DNA of 55,840 nucleotides from Verrucomicrobiota bacterium (GCA_025353105.1 JANXRG010000040.1:1-55840), one strand, 5' to 3'. Positions 41,373 to 48,819 are shown, counted from the stretch's first letter. The notes: generated from the letters alone by a model not told the origin. Numbers and translations are program-made.

Positions 41373-42277
41373 AAATCTATATCGACGGTGAATTCCACGG
41401 TGAGCACGAAGCAAAAATCTCGGTCTTTGACCACGGTCTGCTGTACGGCGACGGCATTTTCGAGGGCATCCGCTTTTACAACGGTCGTGTACGCCGGCTC
41501 GAGGCGCACATGGACCGCCTCTGGGACTCCGCCCGCGCGCTGTGCCTGACCATTCCGCTGACCAAGGCCGAAATGGTCGAGGCCCTGCTGGAAACACTGC
41601 GGCAGAATGGGCTCGAGGACGGCTACGTGCGCCTCATCGTCACTCGCGGCGTGGGGAATCTCGGGCTCGACCCGAATCGCTGCGAGCGCGCCAGCGTCAT
41701 CATCATTGCTTCGAAAATCAGCCTTTACCCCGAGGAGTTGTATCAAAAGGGCCTGACGATCATCACGTGCGCCACGCGCCGCGTGTCGTTCGCCGCCATG
41801 CCGCCGGCGATCAAGTCGCTCAACTACCTCAACAACATCATGGCCAAGATCGAGGCCAACCAGGCCGGCGCCGCCGAGGCGCTCATGCTCAACGACACGG
41901 GCCACATCGCGGAATGCACCGCCGACAACGTGTTCGTGGTCAAGAAGGGCCGCATCTTTACGCCGCCGGTCAGCGCGGGTTCCCTGCGCGGCATCACCCG
42001 TGGGCTCGTGCTCGAGATCGCCGATGAGCTGGAGATTCCGATCACCGAGCCGGAGCTGACGCGTTACGACGTGTTCACCGCCGACGAAGTGTTCCTGACG
42101 GGCACCGCGGCCGAAGTCGTCCCCGTCACCATGTGCGACAGCCGCATCATCGGCGAGGGCGTGCCCGGGCCCGTGACCTTGCGCGTGATGAAGCGTTTCC
42201 GCGAAATTGTGCGCACGACGGGAACCCCGTTCCATGCGGCATCAAAGCAGGAAGCTCTTGCGGGCGCGGCCCGCTGA
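41369..42277 (+). CDS. ilvE: Branched-chain amino acid aminotransferase (class IV PLP)
   Basis: The 302-residue fold type IV enzyme has the N-terminal motif ISVFDHGLLYGDGIFEGIRF, the PLP lysine in AIKSLNYLNNIMAKIEA, EALMLNDTGHIAECTADNVF and DEVFLTGTAAEVVPVTMCD. These are signatures of IlvE; D-amino-acid transaminases and aminodeoxychorismate lyase share the fold. IlvE transfers the amino group in the last step of isoleucine, leucine and valine synthesis. It overlaps the LolD-type ATPase gene by four bases and is followed 24 bases later by mcsA. Confidence 0.93.
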   Translation: MKIYIDGEFHGEHEAKISVFDHGLLYGDGIFEGIRFYNGRVRRLEAHMDRLWDSARALCLTIPLTKAEMVEALLETLRQNGLEDGYVRLIVTRGVGNLGLDPNRCERASVIIIASKISLYPEELYQKGLTIITCATRRVSFAAMPPAIKSLNYLNNIMAKIEANQAGAAEALMLNDTGHIAECTADNVFVVKKGRIFTPPVSAGSLRGITRGLVLEIADELEIPITEPELTRYDVFTADEVFLTGTAAEVVPVTMCDSRIIGEGVPGPVTLRVMKRFREIVRTTGTPFHAASKQEALAGAAR

Positions 42278-42301
42278 GCGGAGATTGCAGCGCTGTCCCC
42301 T

Positions 42302-42832
42302 ATGCGCTGCGATGCCTGCCAGAACAACGAAGCCACCGTCTTCCTGACGCAAATCGTCGAAGGGAAGATGCAGAAGGTGAATCTTTGTCCCGACTGCTCG
42401 AAGGAGAAGGGCGTGACGGATCCGACCGGCTTTGCGCTGGCGGATCTTCTGCTGGGACTCGGCACCAACACCGAGCTGGAGAAGCCGGCCGTGGCGGCTT
42501 CCACCGCCGTCAGTCCCGACGCGCCGGCGCTCAAATGCCCGACCTGCGGTTTCACGCAGGCTGACTTCAAGAAGACCCAGCGCATGGGTTGCAGCGAGTG
42601 CTACGTGACCTTCGCGGAGAGCGTGGTCACGCCGTTGCGCTCCAACCACAAGGGTTCGCAACACGTGGGGAAGGTGCCGGCGCGGCAGTTCGCGCGGGCC
42701 GAACTGGACAACCGGATGCAGACCTTGAGCGACGATCTTGTGAAGGCCGTAAAGGAAGAGGACTACGAGGGCGCCGCGCAATTGCGGGACGCCATCCGGA
42801 AGCTTGAGGGGCAGCTCAAGACCGCGGTCTGA
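42302..42832 (+). CDS. mcsA: McsA-like protein-arginine kinase activator (zinc fingers plus UVR motif)
   Basis: The 176-residue protein has four C-x-x-C pairs: CDAC, CPDC, CPTC and CSEC. These are followed by the typical TFAESVVTPLRSNHKGSQHVGK segment and a C-terminal UVR motif (LVKAVKEEDYEGAAQLRDAI). In Bacillus, McsA activates the arginine kinase McsB and also acts in heavy-metal and heat stress. mcsB follows 269 bases downstream on the same strand, but repeat DNA separates the two genes. The motif architecture and the neighbour together make the assignment strong. Confidence 0.92.
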   Translation: MRCDACQNNEATVFLTQIVEGKMQKVNLCPDCSKEKGVTDPTGFALADLLLGLGTNTELEKPAVAASTAVSPDAPALKCPTCGFTQADFKKTQRMGCSECYVTFAESVVTPLRSNHKGSQHVGKVPARQFARAELDNRMQTLSDDLVKAVKEEDYEGAAQLRDAIRKLEGQLKTAV

Positions 42833-42844
42833 TGTGGCGTCGGT

Positions 42845-43046
42845 GTTTTCTTCACAAAATTTGCTCCTGCTTAGAAGAAGAAATGTTTGAGGAGCCATCT
42901 CGCTTCGCTCGGTTCCAAATTCACCAAATTTACCGAATTACTGAGTTTAGAAAGTTACAGAACATCGCGGCACCCGGGTCTTCATGGGAAATTAGACAAT
43001 CAACCCATCCATTCTCTGAATTTTGTTAATTTGGAAAATTTGACAA
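42845..43046. repeat. AT-rich repeat blocks between mcsA and mcsB
   Basis: Two AT-rich blocks lie here. One (42915-42951) reads CCAAATTCACCAAATTTACC, then GAATTACTGAGTTTAGA. The other (43013-43044) is an inverted copy of the core at 40507-40537. A GC-rich stretch separates them. No gene of more than about 70 residues is supported in the whole mcsA-mcsB gap of 269 bases. Confidence 0.7.
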
Positions 43047-43101
43047 TTATGTTCAAAAAACCCGACTCCGTCCGCCGATCAGATCCGCCCGCTGACCTGA
43101 C

Positions 43102-44187
43102 ATGAAATTCGCCAACTTCATCAGCGGCCCGCTGGCGGTGCGGCCTGCGGGCGCGCATCACGACATCGTAATCAGCAGCCGCGTGCGCCTCGCGCGCAAC
43201 GTCAAGGGTCGCCCGTTCCCGGGTTGGGCGAAGAAGGCCGATCGCCTCGCGGTGCTTGAGGTCATCAAACCGCCGGTCGATGCCCTGCCGGAAATGGACG
43301 ATGCGTTTTCCGAGTACCTGCAGGATCTTTCCGCCACAGAAAAGCAGATCCTCGTCGAGCGCCATCTGATCAGTCGCGAGCACGCCGCCAAGAGCACCGG
43401 CAGCGCGGTGGTCATGAACCGCGAGCAGACCGTCAGCATCATGGTCAACGAGGAGGATCACCTGCGCATGCAGTCGATCCGCCCCGGCTTCCAACTCAAG
43501 GCCGTGCACCGGGCGATCGACGAGATCGACACGCGACTCGAGGACACGCTGGATTACGCGTTCTCGCCGAAGCTGGGCTTCCTCACTGCCTGCCTGACGA
43601 ATGTCGGCACCGGCATGCGCGCCTCCGCGATGCTGCACCTGCCGGCGCTCGTGCTCGACGAGAAGGTCAATCAGGTGATTCAGGCCGTGAACAAGATCGG
43701 CCTCGCCGTGCGCGGGCTCTACGGTGAGGGCAGCGAGGCGATGGGCAACCTCTTCCAGATTTCGAACCAGACCACGCTCGGCGAGCGCGAGGAGGACATC
43801 CTTGGACGGCTGAACAAAGTGATTGAGCAGATCATTGAGCACGAGCAGAACGCGCGCGCCACACTGCTGCAAAAAAAGTCCACGACGCTGCTCGACCAGA
43901 TCGGCCGCGCCTTCGGCATCTTGATGCACGCGCACTCGATGACGTCGAAAGAGGCTCTGAATTTGTTGTCGTTTTTACGGCTGGGCACGGACCTCGGATT
44001 TTTTCCGGCCGATCGACGCCAACCCCTGGATGAATTGTTCACGGAGACGCAGCCCGCTCATTTACAGCGCGGGTCCACGCAAAAACTCGGCGCCGAAGAG
44101 CGCGATGCGCTCCGGGCCGACATCATCCGCGTGAAGCTCAAGGAACTACCGGGGCCCGATTCATCAAGGCTGGCGGCCGCGGGGTAG
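43102..44187 (+). CDS. mcsB: Protein arginine kinase McsB
   Basis: The 361-residue product has the phosphagen kinase-like catalytic domain: DIVISSRVRLARNVKGRPFP, SREHAAKSTGSAVVMNREQT, SIMVNEEDHLRMQ, AFSPKLGFLTACLTNVGTGM and MRASAMLHLPALVLDEKVNQ. The helical C-terminal domain, about residues 260-361, binds phosphoarginine in Bacillus. McsB phosphorylates arginines on proteins and so marks them for ClpC-ClpP. The length matches Bacillus McsB. In Gram-positives mcsA, mcsB and clpC form one operon; here clpC is not adjacent. Known mainly from Firmicutes, McsB also occurs in chlamydiae, relatives of the likely host. Confidence 0.95.
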   Translation: MKFANFISGPLAVRPAGAHHDIVISSRVRLARNVKGRPFPGWAKKADRLAVLEVIKPPVDALPEMDDAFSEYLQDLSATEKQILVERHLISREHAAKSTGSAVVMNREQTVSIMVNEEDHLRMQSIRPGFQLKAVHRAIDEIDTRLEDTLDYAFSPKLGFLTACLTNVGTGMRASAMLHLPALVLDEKVNQVIQAVNKIGLAVRGLYGEGSEAMGNLFQISNQTTLGEREEDILGRLNKVIEQIIEHEQNARATLLQKKSTTLLDQIGRAFGILMHAHSMTSKEALNLLSFLRLGTDLGFFPADRRQPLDELFTETQPAHLQRGSTQKLGAEERDALRADIIRVKLKELPGPDSSRLAAAG

Positions 44188-44217
44188 CGCCGAGGCATCG
44201 ACTTGCCAATTGAACTC

Positions 44218-44763
44218 ATGAAAAACCCTCGCCATTTCATTTTCGCATTCGTTTCGATGACTGCGCTGGTGTGCGCTTGCCAGCGTCCGTTTGCGCAGGA
44301 TCTCAAGCGGTCGCAGATCCCCGACGCGATTAAGGCTCCCGCCACCGAAAAGCTGTTGCTCACCGTTTCGGCAAAGGGTGTTCAAATTTACGAATGTCGC
44401 GCGACGAAGGACGATCCGAGCAAATTCGAGTGGAGTTTCAAAGCGCCGGAAGCGGATTTGTTCGATGCCACCGGCAAGAAACTCGGCCGGCATTACGGCG
44501 GCCCGAGCTGGGAGTCGATGGATGGAAGCAAAGTGGTCGGCGAGGTGAAGGCGCGCCACGACTCACCCGGGACGATTCCGTGGCTGTTGCTCGCGGCCAG
44601 GAAATGCGAAGGAACCGGCGTCTTCGACAAGGTGACCACCATCCAGCGCATTGACACGGTGGGAGGCAAGGCGCCAGCTGGCGGATGCGACGCCGCGAAT
44701 AGCGGCAAGGAGCTTCGGGTGAATTATGCGGCGACGTATCGGTTCTACGTCGCCGAGGACTGA
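44218..44763 (+). CDS. Exported DUF3455 domain protein
   Basis: From ATG 44218 the product has 181 residues, with a signal peptide (MKNPRHFIFAFVSMTALVCA, possibly a lipoprotein because of the CAC cysteine). The domain matches DUF3455: GVQIYECRATKDDPSKFEWS, FKAPEADLFDATGKKLGRHY, GPSWESMDGSKVVGEVKARH, the IPWLLLAARKCEGTGVFDKV block and C-terminal YAATYRFYVAED. The function of this family is unknown; fungi and bacteria secrete such proteins. The gene follows mcsB by 30 bases. A REPIN-like repeat lies downstream. Confidence 0.85.
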   Translation: MKNPRHFIFAFVSMTALVCACQRPFAQDLKRSQIPDAIKAPATEKLLLTVSAKGVQIYECRATKDDPSKFEWSFKAPEADLFDATGKKLGRHYGGPSWESMDGSKVVGEVKARHDSPGTIPWLLLAARKCEGTGVFDKVTTIQRIDTVGGKAPAGGCDAANSGKELRVNYAATYRFYVAED

Positions 44764-44805
44764 GCACGGTATTTCACCGGTGGGCAACGCGAGGTGCCGA
44801 TCGTT

Positions 44806-44910
44806 GTAGCCGGCCTCGCTGAGGCCGGAGCGGATGGCACGAACCGCCCGAATTTGAATCATTTTCAGACGCGAGGCCCTGGCCGCACCGGCCTTGGCGA
44901 GGCGGGCCAC
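44806..44910. repeat. REPIN-like element: two inverted hairpin repeats 59 bases apart
   Basis: The left end (44806-44828) contains CCGGCCTC-GCT-GAGGCCGG, a perfect eight-pair hairpin. The right end (44888-44910), read in reverse complement, begins GTGGCCCGCCTCGCCAAGGC and matches the left end at about 19 of 23 positions. A pair of inverted REP-like sequences with a short middle is the structure of REPINs, which RAYT transposases mobilise. No RAYT gene is in the window. Confidence 0.65.
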
Positions 44911-44978
44911 CAAGGAACGTTTTCCGACGCGTGATATTCGTCTCGCGATTCGCGTGTAACTTCCGCTAGAAATGTCCA

Positions 44979-45715
44979 ATGAAAACTGTCTCAGCGATTT
45001 CCGCATTGTGTGCAATTGCGATCGTTGTGCCCTCGGTGTCCGGACAGGAGAGGCCGCGCGAGCGCGAAATTTCGGTGACCGGGCGTGGCTCAGTTTCCAG
45101 CACACCCGATGAGGTGACGTTTAAAGTTGGGGTGGAATCGGATGGCCCCACGATCGACGCGGTTCGTCGCGACAACGATGTCAAGATGAACGCCATCATC
45201 AAGGCGCTGAAGGACTCGGAGGTTCCCGAGCGGGACATCGTCACGACGGACACGAGTTTACGAAAACGCTTCACGCCAGCGCAGGACAGCCAGACCAAGA
45301 AGGACGCCACCACATTTACATTCACCCGCGAGGTTTTGGTCAGGCTAAGAAAGGTCGCAGGCGCGGAGGAGGTGCTCGCGAGCGTCATGAAAGCCGGGGC
45401 GAACCGCGTGGCGGATTTCTCGTTCATCGACTCGAAAAAAAAGAACATCGCGAGGCCGCGCTGGCGCTCGCCATCAAGGACGCCATTCAAAGCGCTGATG
45501 CTATCGCCTCGCAGTTTGGCGTTAAGCGTGGGAAGGTGATTTCAATCGCAACGGAAACCCTATCTACGTCTGAAGGCGAACGGGTAATTGTGACGGGCTC
45601 ATTCATCCCAACGAGCGAAGTGCCTTCATCGGGCCGGAGTGTGGCGACAGCAGGCTTCTCGGCTGGTGAGGTAAAGATCGACGCATCGATATCCGCGCGA
45701 TTTGAATTGGAGTAA
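44979..45715 (+). pseudogene. SIMPL-domain exported protein split by a -1 frameshift (programmed or mutational)
   Basis: The zero frame (44979-45539) encodes a signal peptide (MKTVSAISALCAIAIVVPSV) and the first half of a SIMPL/DUF541 (YggE-like) domain: EISVTGRGSVSSTPDEVTFK through ADFSFIDSKKK. It then turns into non-family sequence and stops. The frame one base back continues from 45443 with family-like EHREAALALAIKDAIQSADA, FGVKRGKVISI and KIDASISARFELE to a TAA at 45713-45715. Joined, the product would be 245 residues, normal for the family. The shift falls on eight A residues followed by G. Either this is a decayed gene or sequence error, or ribosomes shift frame there. Periplasmic location is inferred. 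Confidence 0.8.
45435..45471 (+). promoter_or_regulatory. Candidate -1 ribosomal frameshift signal: A-AAA-AAG heptamer plus stem-loop
   Basis: In the zero frame the codons are TCG AAA AAA AAG (45432-45443), so 45437-45443 is the slippery heptamer A-AAA-AAG used by E. coli dnaX. After a six-base spacer, GCGAGGCC (45450-45457) pairs with GGC-G-CTCGC (45463-45471, one bulged G) around a five-base loop. Slipping back one base on this heptamer leads exactly into the family-like downstream frame. No upstream Shine-Dalgarno stimulator is seen. Confidence 0.5.
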
Positions 45716-45785
45716 TGGTCCGGGGAAGAACCGATCTTGGAAATCCCAACGCCCCGAGCAAAACGGCGCGCCGCCTTTTTCCTTC

Positions 45786-46286
45786 ATGCCCACCCCCGAC
45801 TCCATCCACGCCCAGACGCGCATCGGTCACGTGCATCTCAAGGTGGCGGATCTCGACCGCGCGCTGGATTTTTACTGCGGCGTACTCGGCTTCGAGGTGA
45901 CGCAACGCCTCGGCCGGTCCGCTGCGTTCATCAGCGCGGGCGGATACCATCATCACATCGGACTCAACACCTGGGAAAGCGCCGGCGGCAGACCGCCCGC
46001 ACCCGGCACCACCGGTCTGTATCACTTCGCTATCCTCTATCCCAATCGCGCGGCGCTCGGCGATGCCCTGCGACGCCTCATCGCGGCCGGCATCACGCTC
46101 GACGGCGCGTCGGACCACGGCGTCAGCGAGGCGCTCTACTTGCGCGATCCCGACCAAAACGGCGTCGAGCTGTATTGCGACCGTCCCCCGGCACGCTGGC
46201 CGCACTCACCCGACGGCGGGGTCGCGATGTTCACCAAAAGCTTGGATTTGGACGCGCTACTCGCCGCCGCGGACCAGCCAAAGTAA
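45786..46286 (+). CDS. VOC-fold protein (glyoxalase/extradiol dioxygenase type)
   Basis: The 166-residue product (ATG 45786) has the vicinal-oxygen-chelate fold with likely metal ligands in GHVHLKVADLDRALDFYCGV (His near residue 14), TTGLYHFAILYPNRAALGDA (His) and the Glu of DPDQNGVELYCDRP. The GGYHHHIGLNTWES block is typical of the catechol-2,3-dioxygenase-like (CatE) subfamily. Members cleave catechols or isomerise and hydrolyse small substrates, and many have no known reaction. The frame is open 84 bases upstream, overlapping the SIMPL gene; ATG 45786 fits the family N-terminus. Confidence 0.88.
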   Translation: MPTPDSIHAQTRIGHVHLKVADLDRALDFYCGVLGFEVTQRLGRSAAFISAGGYHHHIGLNTWESAGGRPPAPGTTGLYHFAILYPNRAALGDALRRLIAAGITLDGASDHGVSEALYLRDPDQNGVELYCDRPPARWPHSPDGGVAMFTKSLDLDALLAAADQPK

Positions 46287-46366
46287 CCGCGCAACCTCAC
46301 GGGAAGCTTGCAATTCCCGACCCGACACGTTGATCATCGACGCCGCAGACGGCTCCTTCCAAAGCA

Positions 46367-46382
46367 GCGGCTGAAAAGCCGC
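46367..46382 (+). terminator. Hairpin with GAAA loop after the VOC gene
   Basis: GCGGCT-GAAA-AGCCGC is a perfect six-pair stem with a stable tetraloop, 80 bases after the VOC stop codon. No T-run follows, so a termination role is only a guess. Confidence 0.25.
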
Positions 46383-46436
46383 CCGCGAACGGGGCGAAAC
46401 CAAACTGTGACAAGAACCCAGGCACGGTGCCGGCCT

Positions 46437-46925
46437 ATGGCGAAAACCCATCTTCCACCTCCCCCGGCGCTACTGGATTTTCTCAAGCCGTACGACCACG
46501 AGATCCAGCAACTCGCACTGGCGGTCCGGCGATTCGTGATTGAGCACATCCCGCCAATGACGGAATTGATCGTGGACGCCAGCAACGCGGTCGCGATGGG
46601 CTTTACGCCGACGGGCAGATTCAAGGAGGCGATCTGCCACGTCGCCGTCTACGCGCGCCACGTGAACCTTGGTTTCAATCGCGGCGCCGAACTCCCCGAT
46701 CCCAACCGTGGGTTGAAGGGCACGGGCAAGGCCATCCGGCATGTCACGATCGAACGCGCGAGCGATCTCCAGCAGCCGCAGCTGGTCGCGTTTCTCGCGG
46801 CCGCCGTTCGGCGGGCCCACGCCGGATCGGCGCACGCGGGCATCATCATCAAGTCATTCTCCGGCAAGAAGCGGCGGCCCGCGGCGGCGAAGAGCAAGCC
46901 CGGCTTGGCTCAACATGCGGACTGA
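46437..46925 (+). CDS. DUF1801-like protein
   Basis: From ATG 46437 the product has 162 residues. The core (KPYDHEIQQLALAVRRFVIE, then FKEAICHVAVYARHVNLGFN, RGAELPDPNRGLKGTGKAIR and HVTIERASDLQQP) resembles DUF1801/YdhG-like proteins, small alpha-beta proteins of unknown biochemical role. The C-terminus is a basic tail (GKKRRPAAAKSKPG) that may bind nucleic acid. The upstream open frame to 46308 is Arg-rich and has no family likeness, so it is excluded. The gene stands between the VOC gene and an exported YciI gene on the same strand. Confidence 0.7.
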   Translation: MAKTHLPPPPALLDFLKPYDHEIQQLALAVRRFVIEHIPPMTELIVDASNAVAMGFTPTGRFKEAICHVAVYARHVNLGFNRGAELPDPNRGLKGTGKAIRHVTIERASDLQQPQLVAFLAAAVRRAHAGSAHAGIIIKSFSGKKRRPAAAKSKPGLAQHAD

Positions 46926-46967
46926 CTTGCCGCCAGGGTCCGACTTCGAACAGGATGGCGTCCGCGC

Positions 46968-47411
46968 ATGAAATCCATCGTCCCTCCGATCGTCGCCTTC
47001 GCCCTCACCGTTGGACTCGCTGCTTCCGGATTGCGGGCCGCCGATCCCGTCGCCAAATCCGAACCAACGCCCACCGCACCGACCAAGGCCGTGATCCCGA
47101 TGGAGTTCGACAATTTCTTTGTCGTTCTGCTTCTGCGACCGGAAAACGCGCCCGACTATCCCAAGGACGAACTCGAACGCATCCAGGCCGCGCACATCGC
47201 GAACATCGTTCGACTCCACGAGGAGAAGAAGATCTCGTACGCCGGGCCCTTTGAGGATTTTTCCGGACGCAACGTGCGCGGGATGTTCATTCTCAAGACC
47301 GCGTCGCTGGAAGAAGCAAAAGCGTGGGTGGAGACGGATCCCGCGGTCAAGGCCGGCCGGCTCAGGCCGGAATATCTCAAGTGGTTCGTCGAGAAGGGCG
47401 CCTTGAAGTAA
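46968..47411 (+). CDS. YciI-like protein with a signal peptide
   Basis: The 147-residue product begins with a signal peptide (MKSIVPPIVAFALTVGLAAS, cleavage probably after LRA), then a short Pro/Thr linker. A YCII dimeric alpha-beta barrel domain follows: FDNFFVVLLLRPENAPDYPK, ERIQAAHIANIVRLHEEKK, GPFEDFSGRNVRGMFILKTA and EAKAWVETDPAVKAGRLRPE. Cytosolic YciI proteins have a conserved His/Asp pair; here the His of AAHIANI is kept. Export is unusual for most YciI proteins. Catalysis is unproven. The methyltransferase gene follows 28 bases downstream. Confidence 0.82.
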   Translation: MKSIVPPIVAFALTVGLAASGLRAADPVAKSEPTPTAPTKAVIPMEFDNFFVVLLLRPENAPDYPKDELERIQAAHIANIVRLHEEKKISYAGPFEDFSGRNVRGMFILKTASLEEAKAWVETDPAVKAGRLRPEYLKWFVEKGALK

Positions 47412-47439
47412 GCGCGCGATTTCTCCCCCTGATTTGCCC

Positions 47440-48246
47440 ATGTCGACCCATCCATCCTCCCCGCCCGGTTCCGCCGCGGTGCAGGGCGATCTCTGGAGTG
47501 CCCGCGCGCAGGATTGGGCCGACATCCAGGAAATCGTGCAGCGCCCCATGTTCACCGCGGTCCTGCAGGAGATGATGCAGGGACCACACGTGGACCTGCT
47601 CGACATCGGTTGCGGATCCGGACTCTTTGCCGCGATGGCCGCCGCGGCCAGCCGCGTGGCGGGTCTCGACGCCTCCGGCGCACTACTCGCAGTCGCCAAG
47701 CGCCGCACGCCGCAAGCAGATTTCCGCGTCGGCGAAATGGAGACGCTTCCGTTCGACTCGCGTTCCTTCGACGTCGTCACCGGCATTAACTCCTTTCAGT
47801 ACGCGGCCAATCCCGTGAATGCGCTGCGCGAAGCCCGCCGCGTTGGATTACCGAACGCGCGAATCATCATCGCCACGTGGGGCCGACCCGAGGATTGCGA
47901 GACGTCCGCGTATCTTGCCGCGCTAGGTCCGTCAAGCCCACCTCCGCCGCCCAACACTCCGGGTCCCTTTGCGTTGTCGCAGGATGGTGCGCTCGCCGCG
48001 CTGGCGGAGGCGGCGGGGCTCCTCCCGCAGGACGAGCGGGAGGTCGAGTGCCCATTCGCGTACCCCGACGAGGAGACAGCGATACGCGGGATGCTCTCCG
48101 CCGGACCCGCCGTGAAGGCGATTCAGGAACAGGGCGAGGACAATGTCCGCGAGGCGGTGCGAACAGGGCTCGCGCCTTTCCGCACTCCCAGCGGGGCCTA
48201 CCGCATGCGGAATCGCTTCCGCTACCTCGTCTCGCGAAACCCGTAA
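47440..48246 (+). CDS. Class I SAM-dependent methyltransferase
   Basis: The 268-residue product has the SAM-binding motif I VDLLDIGCGSGLFAAMAAAA near residue 50, motif II-like AGLDASGALLAVAKRRTP, and FRVGEMETLPFDSRSFDVVT, then NPVNALREARRVGLP. This is the Methyltransf_11 (UbiE-like) pattern for small-molecule methylation. A Pro-rich insertion (SSPPPPPNTPGPF) near residue 170 is unusual. ATG 47440 is preferred to a TTG two codons upstream. The substrate is not indicated; the neighbouring YciI and VOC genes suggest handling of small reactive metabolites at most. Confidence 0.88.
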   Translation: MSTHPSSPPGSAAVQGDLWSARAQDWADIQEIVQRPMFTAVLQEMMQGPHVDLLDIGCGSGLFAAMAAAASRVAGLDASGALLAVAKRRTPQADFRVGEMETLPFDSRSFDVVTGINSFQYAANPVNALREARRVGLPNARIIIATWGRPEDCETSAYLAALGPSSPPPPPNTPGPFALSQDGALAALAEAAGLLPQDEREVECPFAYPDEETAIRGMLSAGPAVKAIQEQGEDNVREAVRTGLAPFRTPSGAYRMRNRFRYLVSRNP

Positions 48247-48268
48247 CCGACGCCCGCCACCTCTCCTC

Positions 48269-48700
48269 ATGGAACTTCACGGCGTGCTCGAAACGGCGGT
48301 GTACGTGGACGATCTCGACGCGGCGGAGGATTTTTACGGTCGCGTGCTGGGTCTTTCGCGAATCAACCGCGACCGGAATCGACACGTCTTCTTTCGCTGC
48401 GGCGCCGGCGTCTTTCTCGTCTTCAACCCGGAGGCAACCACGAACGACCCGGCTTCGGTGGACGGCAACATGGTACCCGCGCACGGCGCGCACGGGCCTT
48501 CACACATGGCGTTTCGCGTCCGCGACGACGAGCTCGCCGCCTGGCGCGAACGGCTCGGACGCGAGCACATCGCGATCGAATCAGAGATCGCGTGGCCGCG
48601 CGGGGGACATTCCATTTACTTTCGGGATCCGGCGGGCAACAGCATCGAGTTTGCATCGCCCAAGCTGTGGGGACTCGAGGAGGACAAACTCCCCACCTGA
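48269..48700 (+). CDS. VOC-fold protein (glyoxalase/fosfomycin-resistance-like)
   Basis: The 143-residue product has a single pair of beta-alpha-beta units: LETAVYVDDLDAAEDFYGRV, NRHVFFRCGAGVFLVFNPEA, then GPSHMAFRVRDDELAAWRER and the terminal metal-ligand block GHSIYFRDPAGNSIEFASPK. The His of GPSHMAF and the Glu of NSIEF are the usual ligands. The layout resembles fosfomycin-resistance and glyoxalase-like proteins, but resistance function cannot be claimed. The ATG at 48269 lies 22 bases after the methyltransferase gene. The in-frame extension to 48143 is inside that gene. Confidence 0.88.
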   Translation: MELHGVLETAVYVDDLDAAEDFYGRVLGLSRINRDRNRHVFFRCGAGVFLVFNPEATTNDPASVDGNMVPAHGAHGPSHMAFRVRDDELAAWRERLGREHIAIESEIAWPRGGHSIYFRDPAGNSIEFASPKLWGLEEDKLPT

Positions 48701-48780
48701 TCGCACCGCCGCGCCGCGCGCGGGTTCATCCATGACCCGGTTTTCACCTCTGTGGAGCGCGGTGGTGTCGCATCGTGCCT

Positions 48781-48808
48781 TTGACAAGCCCCGCCCGGGC
48801 CGTTTAAT
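48781..48808 (+). promoter_or_regulatory. Strong sigma70-type promoter of the UVR-motif gene
   Basis: A consensus TTGACA (48781-48786), a 16-base spacer and TTTAAT (48803-48808, five of six consensus bases) form the best promoter in the window. The -10 box ends 11 bases before the ATG at 48820, so the leader would be only a few bases long. Confidence 0.75.
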
Positions 48809-48819
48809 TCCGGCGAACG

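Noticed and set aside
42833-43101. Small genes in the mcsA-mcsB gap (frames of 65-72 residues)
   Set aside because: The frames consist of AT-rich repeat sequence with no ribosome site and overlap each other.
46308-46436. Arg-rich N-terminal extension of the DUF1801-like protein
   Set aside because: There is no family similarity and a hairpin lies inside it. ATG 46437 gives the domain boundary.
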